Positions 36,278 to 45,484 are shown, counted from the first letter of the stretch. The stretch is DNA of 64,000 bases from Streptomyces cacaoi (GCF_006539165.1 NZ_BJMM01000002.1:186001-250000), one strand, 5' to 3'. Notes: generated from the sequence alone by a model not told the origin. A program made the numbers and translations.

Positions 36278-37712
36278 ACCCGGAGAGTACCCCTTCGACG
36301 CCGGGCTGCACCCCGGCGGCTACACCACCCGGCCGTGGACGGTCCGGCAGCTTGCCGGGCTGGGCGACTCCACCGACACCAACACCCGGTTCCGCTATCT
36401 GCTGGACGCGGGCGAGACGGGGCTGTCGCTGGCCTTCGACCTGCCCACCCAGATGGGGCTCGACCCCGACCACGAGCTGGCCTCCGGCGAAGTGGGCCGC
36501 ACCGGCGTCTCGGTGGCCACCGTGGACGATCTGGCCGCCGTCTTCGAGGGCATCCCGCTGGACGAGGTGTCGGTCTCCTTCACCATCAACGCGACGGCGC
36601 CGATGATCCTCGCCATGTGGATCGTGGCCGCCGAGGAGTCCGGCTGCGACCCGGCGAAGCTGCGCGGCACGGTGCAGAACGAGATGCTGAAGGAGCATCT
36701 GGCCCGCAACGCCGTGGTGTTCGACGTCGCCACGAGCCTGCGCTTCTCCATCGACGTCATCGAGCACTGCGTGCAGCACATGCCGGGAGTCAACCCGGTG
36801 TCCCTCTCCGGCGGGCACGCCCGGGAGGCCGGCGCCGAGCGCTCCCTGGAGATCGCCTGCGGTATCGCGGACGCGGAGACCTATCTGGCGGGCATGCTGG
36901 AGCGCGGCTGGTCCGTGGACGACGTGGCCCCGCAGTTCAGCTTCATCTTCGGCACCCATATGGAACTCCTCGCCGAGGCCGCGAAGTTCCGCGCGGCCCG
37001 GCGGCTGTACGCGACGCGGATGCGCACCCTGCACGGCGCCCGGAACCCCAAGTCGCACAAGATGCGGATCCAGGTCAACACCTTCGGCTCGGCGCTGGCC
37101 GCGGGGGAGCCGCTCAACAACGTCGCCCGCACCACCGTGCAGGCGCTGGCCGCCGTGCTGGGCGGGGTGCAGTCGCTGCACGTGTGCTCCTTCGACGAAG
37201 CGGTGCAGATCCCCGGCCGGTTGGCGGCCCGCACGGCGCTGCGGATCCAGCAGATCCTGCTGGAGGAGACCGATCTGGTGCGGCACATCGACCCGCTCGG
37301 CGGCTCGGAGGCGGTCGAGCGGCTGGCCGAGGAGATCGAGCGGGACGCGGCCGAGTGGCTGGAGCGGATCGCCGACCGCGGCGGCATGCTGGCCGTCATG
37401 CGCAGCGGCTGGCTCCAGGCGCAGATCGACGACATGGCCTACCGCGACCCGGGCCCGCAGGTGGGCGTCCGCGACGGTGAGGTCGACGAGTCGGAGCAGC
37501 AGCTCCTCGCCGCGCAGCGCCGCACCAGCACGGCGCCCGGCCGGCGGGTGCCCTTCCGGCGCACCGACTGCCCCGAACAGCTCGCCCGTCTGGCGGAGGC
37601 CGTCCGCGCCGACCGCAACATCATGCCCGAGCTGATCGAGGCCGTCCGGGCCCGGGCCAGCATCGGCCAGCTGCGCCGGACGATCGAGGACGCGCTCCCG
37701 CAGGCCGGCTGA
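36270..37712 (+). CDS. B12-dependent acyl-CoA mutase catalytic subunit (lacks B12-binding domain)
   Basis: This 480-aa protein matches the substrate barrel of the methylmalonyl-CoA mutase family ([64 protein letters not shown]). It lacks the C-terminal cobalamin domain (no DxHxxG) and the usual N-terminal segment of about 70 residues, so a separate small subunit, as in isobutyryl-CoA mutase, is required and is not in the window. Gln222 (APQFSF) replaces the carboxylate-binding Arg of methylmalonyl-CoA mutase (APRLSF), and Leu64 (TQMGL) replaces its active-site Tyr; both features resemble isobutyryl- and 2-hydroxyisobutyryl-CoA mutases. The proposed role is alkylmalonyl- to alkylsuccinyl-CoA rearrangement, which the Gln makes uncertain. 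It overlaps the NRPS gene by 8 bp. Confidence 0.85.
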   Translation: MGKPGEYPFDAGLHPGGYTTRPWTVRQLAGLGDSTDTNTRFRYLLDAGETGLSLAFDLPTQMGLDPDHELASGEVGRTGVSVATVDDLAAVFEGIPLDEVSVSFTINATAPMILAMWIVAAEESGCDPAKLRGTVQNEMLKEHLARNAVVFDVATSLRFSIDVIEHCVQHMPGVNPVSLSGGHAREAGAERSLEIACGIADAETYLAGMLERGWSVDDVAPQFSFIFGTHMELLAEAAKFRAARRLYATRMRTLHGARNPKSHKMRIQVNTFGSALAAGEPLNNVARTTVQALAAVLGGVQSLHVCSFDEAVQIPGRLAARTALRIQQILLEETDLVRHIDPLGGSEAVERLAEEIERDAAEWLERIADRGGMLAVMRSGWLQAQIDDMAYRDPGPQVGVRDGEVDESEQQLLAAQRRTSTAPGRRVPFRRTDCPEQLARLAEAVRADRNIMPELIEAVRARASIGQLRRTIEDALPQAG

Positions 37713-37726
37713 CCCGTCCACCGTCC

Positions 37727-37760
37727 CGTCCGTACCGGTACGCGGGTTCCGGTACGGACG
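37727..37760. terminator. Hairpin between mutase and epimerase genes
   Basis: Perfect 12-bp arms (37727-37738, 37749-37760) with a 10-nt loop fill the 68-bp gap. It leaves the GGAGG site of the epimerase free. It could lower epimerase expression relative to the upstream genes. Confidence 0.5.
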
Positions 37761-37780
37761 CCCGGCGAAGGAGGAAGAAC

Positions 37781-38236
37781 GTGATCACTCGTATCGACCA
37801 CATCGGCATCGCGTGCCACGACCTGGACGAGACCGTGGACTTCTACCGCCGCACCTGGGGGCTGGAGGTCCACCACACGCAGGTCATCGAGGAACAGGGC
37901 GTCCGGGAGGCGATGCTGCGGGTCAACGGCACCGACGACGGCAACGCCTGCTGGCTCCAGCTCCTGGAGCCGGTGCGGGAGGACTGTGCCGTCGCCACGT
38001 GGCTGGAGCGGCACGGGGAGGGCGTCCACCACATCGCGTTCGGCACGCCGGACGTGGACGCCGCTGCCGGCGCCGCGGGCGAGGCGGGCATCCGCGTCGT
38101 GTTCGACCCGCCCCGCACCGGCTCCATGGACTCCCGGGTCACCTTTCTGCACCCCAAGGACTGCCACGGCGTCCTCACCGAACTGGTGACCTCCGCCGGC
38201 GACCTGGCGCGGCGCGGGGCGCGGCCCGTGGAGTGA
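37781..38236 (+). CDS. Methylmalonyl-CoA epimerase-type VOC protein
   Basis: This 151-aa protein has two glyoxalase/VOC repeats with metal ligands in RIDHIGIACHDL, GEGVHHIAFGT and GVLTELVTS, and the family stretch EEQGVREAMLRVN. Epimerases of this type interconvert (2R)- and (2S)-alkylmalonyl-CoA. The Ccr product and the mutase substrate have opposite C2 configuration in the ethylmalonyl-CoA pathway, so this gene completes the set. GTG 37781 follows AAGGAGG. It could also serve general propionate metabolism. Confidence 0.9.
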   Translation: MITRIDHIGIACHDLDETVDFYRRTWGLEVHHTQVIEEQGVREAMLRVNGTDDGNACWLQLLEPVREDCAVATWLERHGEGVHHIAFGTPDVDAAAGAAGEAGIRVVFDPPRTGSMDSRVTFLHPKDCHGVLTELVTSAGDLARRGARPVE

Positions 38237-38242
38237 GCGCGG

Positions 38243-39904
38243 TCAGCCGATGACGGTACCCAGCGCGAGGAAGCCGCAGGTCAGCACCGCGATGACGGCC
38301 AGCAGCGGGGCGATGAAGCGGATGTAGGTGTTGTAGCCGACCTTGCCCAGCGCGAGCCCGCCCATGAGCACCGCGCTGGTCGGGATGCACATGTTCATGA
38401 TGCCGTTCGAGGTCGCCCAGGCGGTGACGACCAGCGAGCGGGGCACCTCGGCGAACTGGGCGAGCGGCGCGAGGATCGGCATGGTCAGCGTGGCGTGGCC
38501 CGAGGTGCTCGGGATGAGGAAGGCGAGCGGCAGGTTCACCACCCACACCAGGACGGTGAACAGCGCCGAGTCCGTCCCGCTGACCACGCCCTGCACGGCG
38601 TTCAGCACGGTGTCGGTGATCTTGGAGTTGTTCATGATCACCGTGATGCCGCGGGCGAGCACCACGACCAGCGCGGGCGCGATGAACTCGCCCATGCCCT
38701 TGGTGAGCGTGGCGGTGAAGTTCTGCTCACCGAGCCGGCCGACGAAGCCCACCACCACGGCGGCGATCAGGAACAGCGCGGCCAGCTCGGGGAAGGACCA
38801 GCCCAGCTCCCAGGAGTAGGGCGCGGCGTCGGGGTCGCCGGTCAGGGCGCTGGCCCAGGGGATCACCGAGAAGATCATCAGCGCGAACGTGACCACCAGC
38901 AGCACCAGGACGGTGGTCTGGCGGCGGGTCAGCCGGTCCGGCTCCGGGGCGCGGGAGGCGTCGATGTCCTTGTCGCCCGGCAGGAATCCGCTGCGCGAGC
39001 GGAAGGGGTCCTTGCGCACCCGGCGCGCGTAGCGCAGCACATAGGCGATCGTGACGCCGGTGAGCACCACGAACATGATGGTGCGCAGCACGATCCCGTC
39101 GCCGATGGAGACCTTGGCGGCGGACGAGGCCACGCCGATGGAGAACGGGTCGACGGTGGCGGCCAGGATGCCGATGCCGGAGCTGAGCAGGATCGCCGCG
39201 CAGGCCACCAGGCGGTCGAAGCCGAGCGCGAGCATCAGCGGGACGATCAGCCCGTAGAAGCCGAGGGTCTCCTCCGACCAGCCCTCGACGGAGCCGAGCA
39301 GCGCGAAGACCACCATCACCCCGGCGATCAGCATCCCGCCGCGGTCGCGCAGCCGGTGTGCGAGCCGGCCGATGCCGCGGTCCAGCGCGCCCGTCGCGAA
39401 CACGACGGTGATGAACGCGCCGATGGCGAGGACGAAGAAGAACACCCCGGCGCTGCCGTAGAGCGCGCCGGAGGCGTCCGGGTCGACGTGCCCGGTCTTC
39501 GGGTCCTCCACGCCGTAGAGGCCGTTGACGGGGAAGGTCAGCAGGTCGCCCAGGCGGGACCAGAAGTCCTCGGGCGACGGGATGCGGTGGTACGTCCCCT
39601 CGATCGGGTTGCCGTCGCCGTTGCGCTCGTACTCGCCGCTGGGGATGAAGAACGCCGCGATCCACACCGCGACGGTGACCACCGTGAGCACGGTGATGGC
39701 GCTGGGAAAGGTGAAGCGGCGGCTGCCCGGCTCGGGCACGGCCGTCCCGGTGCCCCCGGCGCCACCGGCACCGCCCGCGCCGTCGGCGCCTTCGACGCCG
39801 CCGGCCCCGCCGCCGGGCGCCGCACCGGCGCCGTCCTCGGGGGCGTCCACCGCGGTGTTCTCTCCCGGCCGCCGGGGTTCGCGGCCGTCTTGACCAGCCG
39901 TCAC
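38243..39904 (-). CDS. YfcC/DcuC-family transporter
   Basis: This 553-aa protein has about 12 membrane segments and the YfcC-type sequence (FTFPSAITVLTVVTVAVWIAAFFIPSGEY at the first helix, LLGSVEGWSEETLGFYGLIVPL, IPSTSGHATLTMPILAPLA). The family moves dicarboxylates, amino acids or short fatty acids; the substrate here is unknown. The first 60 residues are a Gly/Ala-rich low-complexity tail. It is convergent with the epimerase gene (6 bp apart) and divergent from the CocE-type hydrolase. GTG 39904 follows GAGGAG. It probably marks the right border of the NRPS cluster. Confidence 0.85.
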   Translation of the reverse strand: MTAGQDGREPRRPGENTAVDAPEDGAGAAPGGGAGGVEGADGAGGAGGAGGTGTAVPEPGSRRFTFPSAITVLTVVTVAVWIAAFFIPSGEYERNGDGNPIEGTYHRIPSPEDFWSRLGDLLTFPVNGLYGVEDPKTGHVDPDASGALYGSAGVFFFVLAIGAFITVVFATGALDRGIGRLAHRLRDRGGMLIAGVMVVFALLGSVEGWSEETLGFYGLIVPLMLALGFDRLVACAAILLSSGIGILAATVDPFSIGVASSAAKVSIGDGIVLRTIMFVVLTGVTIAYVLRYARRVRKDPFRSRSGFLPGDKDIDASRAPEPDRLTRRQTTVLVLLVVTFALMIFSVIPWASALTGDPDAAPYSWELGWSFPELAALFLIAAVVVGFVGRLGEQNFTATLTKGMGEFIAPALVVVLARGITVIMNNSKITDTVLNAVQGVVSGTDSALFTVLVWVVNLPLAFLIPSTSGHATLTMPILAPLAQFAEVPRSLVVTAWATSNGIMNMCIPTSAVLMGGLALGKVGYNTYIRFIAPLLAVIAVLTCGFLALGTVIG

Positions 39905-40086
39905 CAAAAGTGCTCCTCGTGCTCGGCACGGGCCGGCGGTCGCACAGCGGCTCCGCCGAGCCGTGAGGGGAGCGGAGGCCGGGAATCCAGGCGGCCCACA
40001 CAATCGGAATGTGTCGCTCCGCCAAAATATACGGTCACATATGGTCGAGAGCGAACCGAGATGGACTTTCTGTGAGGGATCCCGTC

Positions 40087-42120
40087 ATGCACCACCCCGA
40101 CCCCGCACCCCGCCCGCACCACCCCGTGCGCGTGCTGCGCCACGTATGGATCCCCATGCGGGACGGCGTACGCCTCGCCGCGCGGGTCTGGCTCCCCGAG
40201 GACGTGACGGAGCCGCAGCCCGCGATCCTGGAGTACATCCCGTACCGGAAGAACGACGGCACCGCCTCCCGTGACGTGACCCTCCACGGAGCCTTCGCCC
40301 GGGCCGGCTACGCCGCGCTCCGCGTCGACTGCCGCGGCTCCGGCGACTCCGAGGGCGTCATGCTCGACGAGTACCACCAGGACGAACTCGACGACGCCGT
40401 CGACATCCTGGCCTGGCTGGAGCAGCAGGAGTGGTGCGACGGGAACGTCGCGATGATCGGCAAGTCCTGGGGAGGCTTCAACGGCCTCCAGGTCGCCGCC
40501 ATGAACCCGCCGCAGCTCAAGGCCGTCGTCACGGTCTGCTCGACCGACGACCGCTACCACGACGACGTGCACTACCAGGGCGGCGCCGTCCTCGCCTCCG
40601 AGATGCTGCCCTGGGCCGCCACCATGCTCTGCTACAACGCCCGCCCCCAGGACCCGGAGGTCTACGGGGACGCCTGGCGCGAGGAGTGGTTCGCGCGGAT
40701 GGCCCGCACCCCCTCCTACCTCGACACCTGGCTCGGCCACCAGCGCCGGGACGCCTACTGGCGGCACGGTTCCGTCATCGAGAACCCGGAGGCCATCACC
40801 GCCGCCGTCCTCACCGTCGGCGGCTGGGCCGACCCCTACCGCGGCGCCGTCCGCCGGCTGCTCGGCGAACTCACCTCCCCGGCCAAGGGGTTGATCGGTC
40901 CCTGGGCGCACACCTACCCCCACCAGGCCGAGCCCGGCCCGGCCATGGACTTCATCGGCGAGTGCCTGCGCTGGTTCGGGCGCTACCTGCGCGGCGACGA
41001 CACCGGCGCCGACCGGCTGCCCGCGCTGCGCGCCTGGATGCCCGACCCCGCGCCGTTCGGCAGCGACAGCGAGGAGCGCCCCGGCCGCTGGGTCGTCGAG
41101 GAGGAACTGCCCTCGCCGCACATCCACGCCCGGGAGTTCGCGCTGCGGGGGACCGCCGCGCTGCCGCCCGAGCAGGCCGGCGCCCCCGGCGCACAGCCCG
41201 CCGCACAGCTGCGCTCGCCGCTCGCCGTCGGCGCCGCGGCCGGCAACGTCCTCCAGTTCGGCGACCTCGCCGGCCGCCCCGGTGACCAGTCGGCGGACGA
41301 CGGCCGCTCGCACACCTTCACCTCCGCCCCGCTGACCGAGCGGCTGGAGATCCTGGGCGAGCCGGAGGTCGAGCTGACCGTGTCCGCCGACCGGCCCCGG
41401 GCCCAGCTCGCCGTCCGCCTCTGCGAGGTCACCCCGGACGGTGCCTCCCGCCTGGTCACCACCGGGCTGCTGAACCTGACGCACCGCGACTCGCACGCCG
41501 AGCCGCAGCCGCTGGAACCGGGCAGGCAGTACCGGGTGACGGTGCCGCTGTTCCTCACCGGGCACGCCTTCGCCGCCGGCAGCAGGGTGCGCGTCTCCGT
41601 CTCGGCCTCGTACTGGCCGTGGATGTGGCCCTCGCCCGAACCGGTGACGGTCACCGTGCTCCCGGAGGGCGGCACGCTCCGGCTCCCCGAACGCCCCGCC
41701 GACCCGGCCCGGGACGGCGAACCCACGGCGCTGCCCACCCCGGACCCGCCCGCCGCGCTGGACGTCACCGAGGTGCCCGCCACCCGCACCGTGCGGTGGG
41801 ACCCGGTGGCCCGTGAACAGGTGGTGGAGATGACCTTCTCGGACGGCACCACCGTCGACCTCACCGACGGGCTGACCCGGACCGAGACGGAGCTGAACCG
41901 GTTCCGGATCCGGGAGGACGACCCGGCCTCGCCCGTCGTCGAGTGCGAGCGCACCGACGCCATCAGCCGCGGCGGTTGGGACACCGAGGTCCGCACCTAC
42001 AGCCGGATGACCTCCACGGTGGACGACTTCCACGTCACCAACCGGCTGGTGGCGCTGGAGGGCGGCCGGGAGGTCTTCACCCGCAGCTGGGAGACGACCA
42101 TTCCGCGCGACGAGGTCTGA
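40087..42120 (+). CDS. CocE/NonD-type alpha/beta hydrolase (X-Pro dipeptidyl-peptidase S15 family)
   Basis: This 677-aa hydrolase has the N-terminal catalytic domain with nucleophile motif GKSWGG (Ser near residue 124), Asp in GGWADPYRG and His in GPWAHTYPH, then a helical cap and a C-terminal jelly-roll domain (about 430-590). Family members cleave esters or N-terminal Xaa-Pro bonds. No signal peptide is present, so it is cytoplasmic. ATG 40087 follows GAGGGAT. Its divergent promoter region (39905-40086) has an unusually AT-rich island near 40025-40045. The neighbouring YfcC-type transporter suggests peptide or amino-acid use. Confidence 0.87.
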   Translation: MHHPDPAPRPHHPVRVLRHVWIPMRDGVRLAARVWLPEDVTEPQPAILEYIPYRKNDGTASRDVTLHGAFARAGYAALRVDCRGSGDSEGVMLDEYHQDELDDAVDILAWLEQQEWCDGNVAMIGKSWGGFNGLQVAAMNPPQLKAVVTVCSTDDRYHDDVHYQGGAVLASEMLPWAATMLCYNARPQDPEVYGDAWREEWFARMARTPSYLDTWLGHQRRDAYWRHGSVIENPEAITAAVLTVGGWADPYRGAVRRLLGELTSPAKGLIGPWAHTYPHQAEPGPAMDFIGECLRWFGRYLRGDDTGADRLPALRAWMPDPAPFGSDSEERPGRWVVEEELPSPHIHAREFALRGTAALPPEQAGAPGAQPAAQLRSPLAVGAAAGNVLQFGDLAGRPGDQSADDGRSHTFTSAPLTERLEILGEPEVELTVSADRPRAQLAVRLCEVTPDGASRLVTTGLLNLTHRDSHAEPQPLEPGRQYRVTVPLFLTGHAFAAGSRVRVSVSASYWPWMWPSPEPVTVTVLPEGGTLRLPERPADPARDGEPTALPTPDPPAALDVTEVPATRTVRWDPVAREQVVEMTFSDGTTVDLTDGLTRTETELNRFRIREDDPASPVVECERTDAISRGGWDTEVRTYSRMTSTVDDFHVTNRLVALEGGREVFTRSWETTIPRDEV

Positions 42121-42150
42121 GCGTTCCGTCCGGTCCGCCGCGCACACGTT

Positions 42151-42184
42151 CCGGTGCCCGGCGACCGCCGTCGCCGGGCACCGG
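42151..42184. terminator. Bidirectional terminator hairpin
   Basis: A perfect 15-bp stem (42151-42165 with 42170-42184, 4-nt loop) lies in the 75-bp gap between the convergent CocE-type and GH3 genes. It can serve both strands. Confidence 0.8.
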
Positions 42185-42195
42185 ACGGGGCTGTA

Positions 42196-44019
42196 TCAGC
42201 GCGCCGAGGCGGACTCCGGGGCGTAGGCGAGCCCGTGGCCGCAGCGGTAGAGCGGCGCCGCCGTGTCGAAGGGGACGTCCTCGCGGCTGTCCTCCACGGC
42301 CTGCATCGAGGACGGCAGATCGAACGGGAGGCGCCCTCGCGGGGCGCTGCGGCCGAAGACGACGTCCAGCAGGGCGTCGTCCTCGGCGCCGTAGTCGCCG
42401 ACCAGGGCGTGCGCGCTCCCGGCGACCGCGGTCAGCACCGCCGGGCGCTCCAGATAGACCAGGACGACCGTCGGCACCACGGCGGCGACGGCCCGCACAT
42501 GCTCCTCGGTCTCCGCCGGGAAGCGCAGATCACCGCCGTGGAACCACTCGTCGAGCGTCCCGCCCCGGTTCTGGTAGGGGGCGTGCAGCCGCAGCAGCGC
42601 GACCTCGGCGTCCTCGGGTGCCGCGGCGGGCTCGGCGTACCCGGCCAGTGCCTCGGCCGCGAGGCCCTCCGTGTACACCCGCGTCCCCTCCCGCAGCGGC
42701 AGCAGCGGGCCCTTCCCCCGTACCGAGGCGGGGAGTTCGGCGTTCTTCAGCAGCGTCAGGGAGCGCCGCTGGGCCTCGCGCCCCGCGCGGCGCAGCGGTT
42801 CGGTGCCGACAGACGTGGCGGCGGCCGCCGCGTCGACCCGGCGGTTCTCGAACAGGCCGAGGCGGAACTTCTCCCGCAGCAGCCGGCGCACGGAGAGGTC
42901 GATACGGGCCTCGGTGATCCGCCCGGCGTCCACCAGGTCGAGCACCAGCCCGGTGCAGTCGTCGCCGCCGAACTGGTCGACGCCGGCGTCCAGGGCGCGG
43001 GCGAGGCGCTCGGCGGGGGAGAGGTGCTCCAGACCGTAGCCGTGCGCGTCGAAGACGTCGCCCTCCAGCATGGTGGACTCGACGACGTTCCAGTCGGTGC
43101 ACACGATGCCGTCGAAACGGTGGTGCCCGCGCAACAGGTCCGTCACCACGGGGCGGTTGAACGCGAAGCCGACCTCCTCCCAGCCCGGCACCCCGACCGG
43201 CATGCCGTAGTAGGTCATCACCTGGGTCGCGCCGGCCCGGAACGCGGCGTCGAAGGGCAGCTGGTGCAGCCGGGCCAGCCCGCCGGGGTAGACCTGCTCG
43301 CGGTGGCGCGGATCGTGCGCGTCCTCGCCGCCCAACTGCGGGCCGCCGCCCGGGAAGTGCTTGACCATGGCGGCGACCGAGGACGGGCCCAGGCCCTCGC
43401 CGGGGCCGCGCAGCCCCCGGATGAAGGCGGCCGTCATGGCGGACACCGTGACCGGGTCCTCGCCGAACGTGCCGTACCCGCGTGACCAGCGGGGGTCGGT
43501 GAACAGATCGGCCATCGGACCGAGCGCCACCCGGATCCCCAGCGCCAGATACTCCCTGCGCACCACGTCGCCGTACGCCTCGGCCAGCGCCGGGTCGCCG
43601 ATCGCGCCGATCCCGGTGTGCTCCGGCCAGCGCGACAGCCGCTCGATGGCCTGGCCCGCGGCGGGCGTGGAGAACATGCCGTGCCGCGGGTCGGTCGAGA
43701 CGGTGACGGGGATGCCGAGCCGGGTCGAGGCGGCCAGCTCCTGGATCTCGTTGTGCCAGTGCGCGATCTCCTGGGGATCGTCGCCGCCCAGGATGTTGAA
43801 GTGGGTCAGCCCGCGCTCCAGGACCAGCTCCTCGGCGGTGCGGACGCCGTTGGCCTCGTCCGGGGTGGTGAGCAGCGTGCCGCCGGGGCCGAGCGTGTTG
43901 GCGGTGTGGAAGAGCTGGCCGGCCTTCTCCCGGAGGGTCATCCTGCCGAGCAGATCGGTGACGCGCTCCTCGACGGGGCGCTCGGGGTCGAGGTAGGCGG
44001 GGCGCTGGTGGTCGTGCAT
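42196..44019 (-). CDS. GH3-family beta-glucosidase
   Basis: This 607-aa protein has the GH3 barrel with KHFPGGG and the nucleophile Asp in GIVCTDWN (about residue 315), and a second sandwich domain with LTLLKN and GRLPFDLP. The FnIII C-terminal domain of longer homologues is absent. There is no signal peptide, so it would cleave imported beta-glucosides in the cytoplasm. It is the third gene of a lacI-MFS-GH3 unit: uptake, hydrolysis and control. The exact glycoside is unknown. Confidence 0.9.
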   Translation of the reverse strand: MHDHQRPAYLDPERPVEERVTDLLGRMTLREKAGQLFHTANTLGPGGTLLTTPDEANGVRTAEELVLERGLTHFNILGGDDPQEIAHWHNEIQELAASTRLGIPVTVSTDPRHGMFSTPAAGQAIERLSRWPEHTGIGAIGDPALAEAYGDVVRREYLALGIRVALGPMADLFTDPRWSRGYGTFGEDPVTVSAMTAAFIRGLRGPGEGLGPSSVAAMVKHFPGGGPQLGGEDAHDPRHREQVYPGGLARLHQLPFDAAFRAGATQVMTYYGMPVGVPGWEEVGFAFNRPVVTDLLRGHHRFDGIVCTDWNVVESTMLEGDVFDAHGYGLEHLSPAERLARALDAGVDQFGGDDCTGLVLDLVDAGRITEARIDLSVRRLLREKFRLGLFENRRVDAAAAATSVGTEPLRRAGREAQRRSLTLLKNAELPASVRGKGPLLPLREGTRVYTEGLAAEALAGYAEPAAAPEDAEVALLRLHAPYQNRGGTLDEWFHGGDLRFPAETEEHVRAVAAVVPTVVLVYLERPAVLTAVAGSAHALVGDYGAEDDALLDVVFGRSAPRGRLPFDLPSSMQAVEDSREDVPFDTAAPLYRCGHGLAYAPESASAR

Positions 44020-44099
44020 GGGGTGCTCTCTCGAAGGTGGGCCGGGGGCGCGGGTTCCGGGTGCGCGGGTGCGCCGACCGGCAGGGGTGCGTGCGGTGT

Positions 44100-45386
44100 T
44101 CAGCTGCGCCGGACGGGCAGGACGGCGGGGACGGCGAGCAGCGCGACGAGCAGCCCGAAGGCGAACAGCGCCGGGTAGTTGTCGCCGCCGCCGAGGGCCA
44201 GCAGGCCGGGCGCTATCAGGGTGATGAGCGAGTACGGCAGGGTCGCGGCGATGTTCATCACGCCGAGGTCCTTGGCCGCGTTGTTCGCGTCGGGGAGGAC
44301 GTCGGTGGGCAGCGCGATGTCGACGGCGAAGTACACGCCCATGCCGATGCCGACGACGGCCTGGGCGACGAGGAAGCCGGTGACCGAGTGGGCCACGGCC
44401 ATCAGCCCCATCGCGGCGGCGAGCAGCACGGCCGCGGCGAACACCACGGGCTTGCGGCGGCCGATCCGGTCGGAGATCCGCCCGGCGGGGACGGTGGCGG
44501 CGAGGATGAAGACGTTCGCGATCAGGCTGCCGAGGAACACGTAGTGGGTGACGCTGTCCTCGTCCTGGCCAAGGTAGTCGGACAGGTAGTAGGCCATGTA
44601 CGTGGTGACGGTGGCGTAGCTCGTCCACATCAGGAAGCGGCTCAGCCAGGCCCAGCCGAAGTCGGGGAAGCGCACCGGGTTGGTCCACAGGAAGCCGAGG
44701 AGTTCCCTGGCACGCATCGCGGGCACCTGCGCCCTGGCGATCCGGCGGTCCCGGCCGTACAGCAGGAACGGCACGATGAGCGCCGCACCGATCAGGCCCG
44801 GGACGAGGAGGATCGCCACGGTGGAGGCGTTCAGCGCGTCCACCAGATAGGTGCCGCCGAGGGTGGCCAGCGGGTTGGCGAGGGCCAGCACGCCGGAGGC
44901 GAAGCCCAGTTGGCGCTCCGGGACCTGGTCGGCCAGGGCCCCGTAGACGGCGGCGACCAGCGCGTTGTAGAAGCACTGGGCGAGACACCAGCCCACCACG
45001 ACCTGCCAGGTGGCGGACGCGTAGGCGATGACGGCGAGCCCGGCCAGGCCGCCGAGGGTGCCGATGACCATCCACGGCCGCCGGGCGCCGAACCGGGAGG
45101 TGGTGCGGTCGGAGAAGAGCCCGAAGAGCGGATTGGCGACCAGCGCGACCAGGGCGCCCAGGCCCAGCGCCAGGGAGAGCGCGCCGACCTTCCCCGTGGC
45201 GTTCATCCGCTCGACCTTGAGGGCGACGGAGACCAGGGAGGGGACGAGGACGCCCATCCAGGCCCCGAACAGGGCGAGGAAGTGGACGAGGATGAACGAG
45301 CCGGGCACGGGCTCCTTGGCAACGGGCGCCGGTGCGCCCTCCTTCGCTGCGGCGCCCGCTGCGGCGTCGTCCGTGGTGGTGGACAC
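44100..45386 (-). CDS. MFS sugar transporter of the GH3 operon
   Basis: This 428-aa protein has 12 predicted membrane segments. NPLFGLFSDRTTSRFGARRPW between helices 2 and 3 resembles glycoside-cation or sucrose-type carriers, and GRISDRIGRRKP is the duplicated motif A. It presumably imports the oligosaccharide or glucoside cleaved by the GH3 enzyme encoded 80 bp downstream. GTG 45386 follows AAGGAGAG. Confidence 0.85.
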   Translation of the reverse strand: MSTTTDDAAAGAAAKEGAPAPVAKEPVPGSFILVHFLALFGAWMGVLVPSLVSVALKVERMNATGKVGALSLALGLGALVALVANPLFGLFSDRTTSRFGARRPWMVIGTLGGLAGLAVIAYASATWQVVVGWCLAQCFYNALVAAVYGALADQVPERQLGFASGVLALANPLATLGGTYLVDALNASTVAILLVPGLIGAALIVPFLLYGRDRRIARAQVPAMRARELLGFLWTNPVRFPDFGWAWLSRFLMWTSYATVTTYMAYYLSDYLGQDEDSVTHYVFLGSLIANVFILAATVPAGRISDRIGRRKPVVFAAAVLLAAAMGLMAVAHSVTGFLVAQAVVGIGMGVYFAVDIALPTDVLPDANNAAKDLGVMNIAATLPYSLITLIAPGLLALGGGDNYPALFAFGLLVALLAVPAVLPVRRS

Positions 45387-45484
45387 AACTCTCCTTCGAG
45401 TGACCGGCCTACGCGGCCGGGTGGTGCTGGTGGTGCCGGTGGTGCGCGTCGCCCGCGGGCGGCCGGCCGACGGGGCCGTGCCGT

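Noticed and set aside
20277..38236. Pyrrolobenzodiazepine or legonmycin-type pyrrolizidine cluster
   Set aside because: Pro with a reductase domain fits pyrrolobenzodiazepines, but anthranilate genes are missing; legonmycin-type synthetases end in a thioesterase with a flavin monooxygenase, both absent. Ccr, mutase, amidotransferase and N-oxygenase are unexplained by either.
29928..38236. Ccr, mutase and epimerase as polyketide extender-unit supply
   Set aside because: No polyketide synthase lies in the window, and a mutase would divert rather than supply alkylmalonyl-CoA.
40025..40045. Operator in the AT-rich island between the YfcC-type and CocE-type genes
   Set aside because: Only the 6-bp palindrome CATATG and loose repeats are visible; a promoter there is likely but no operator can be defined.
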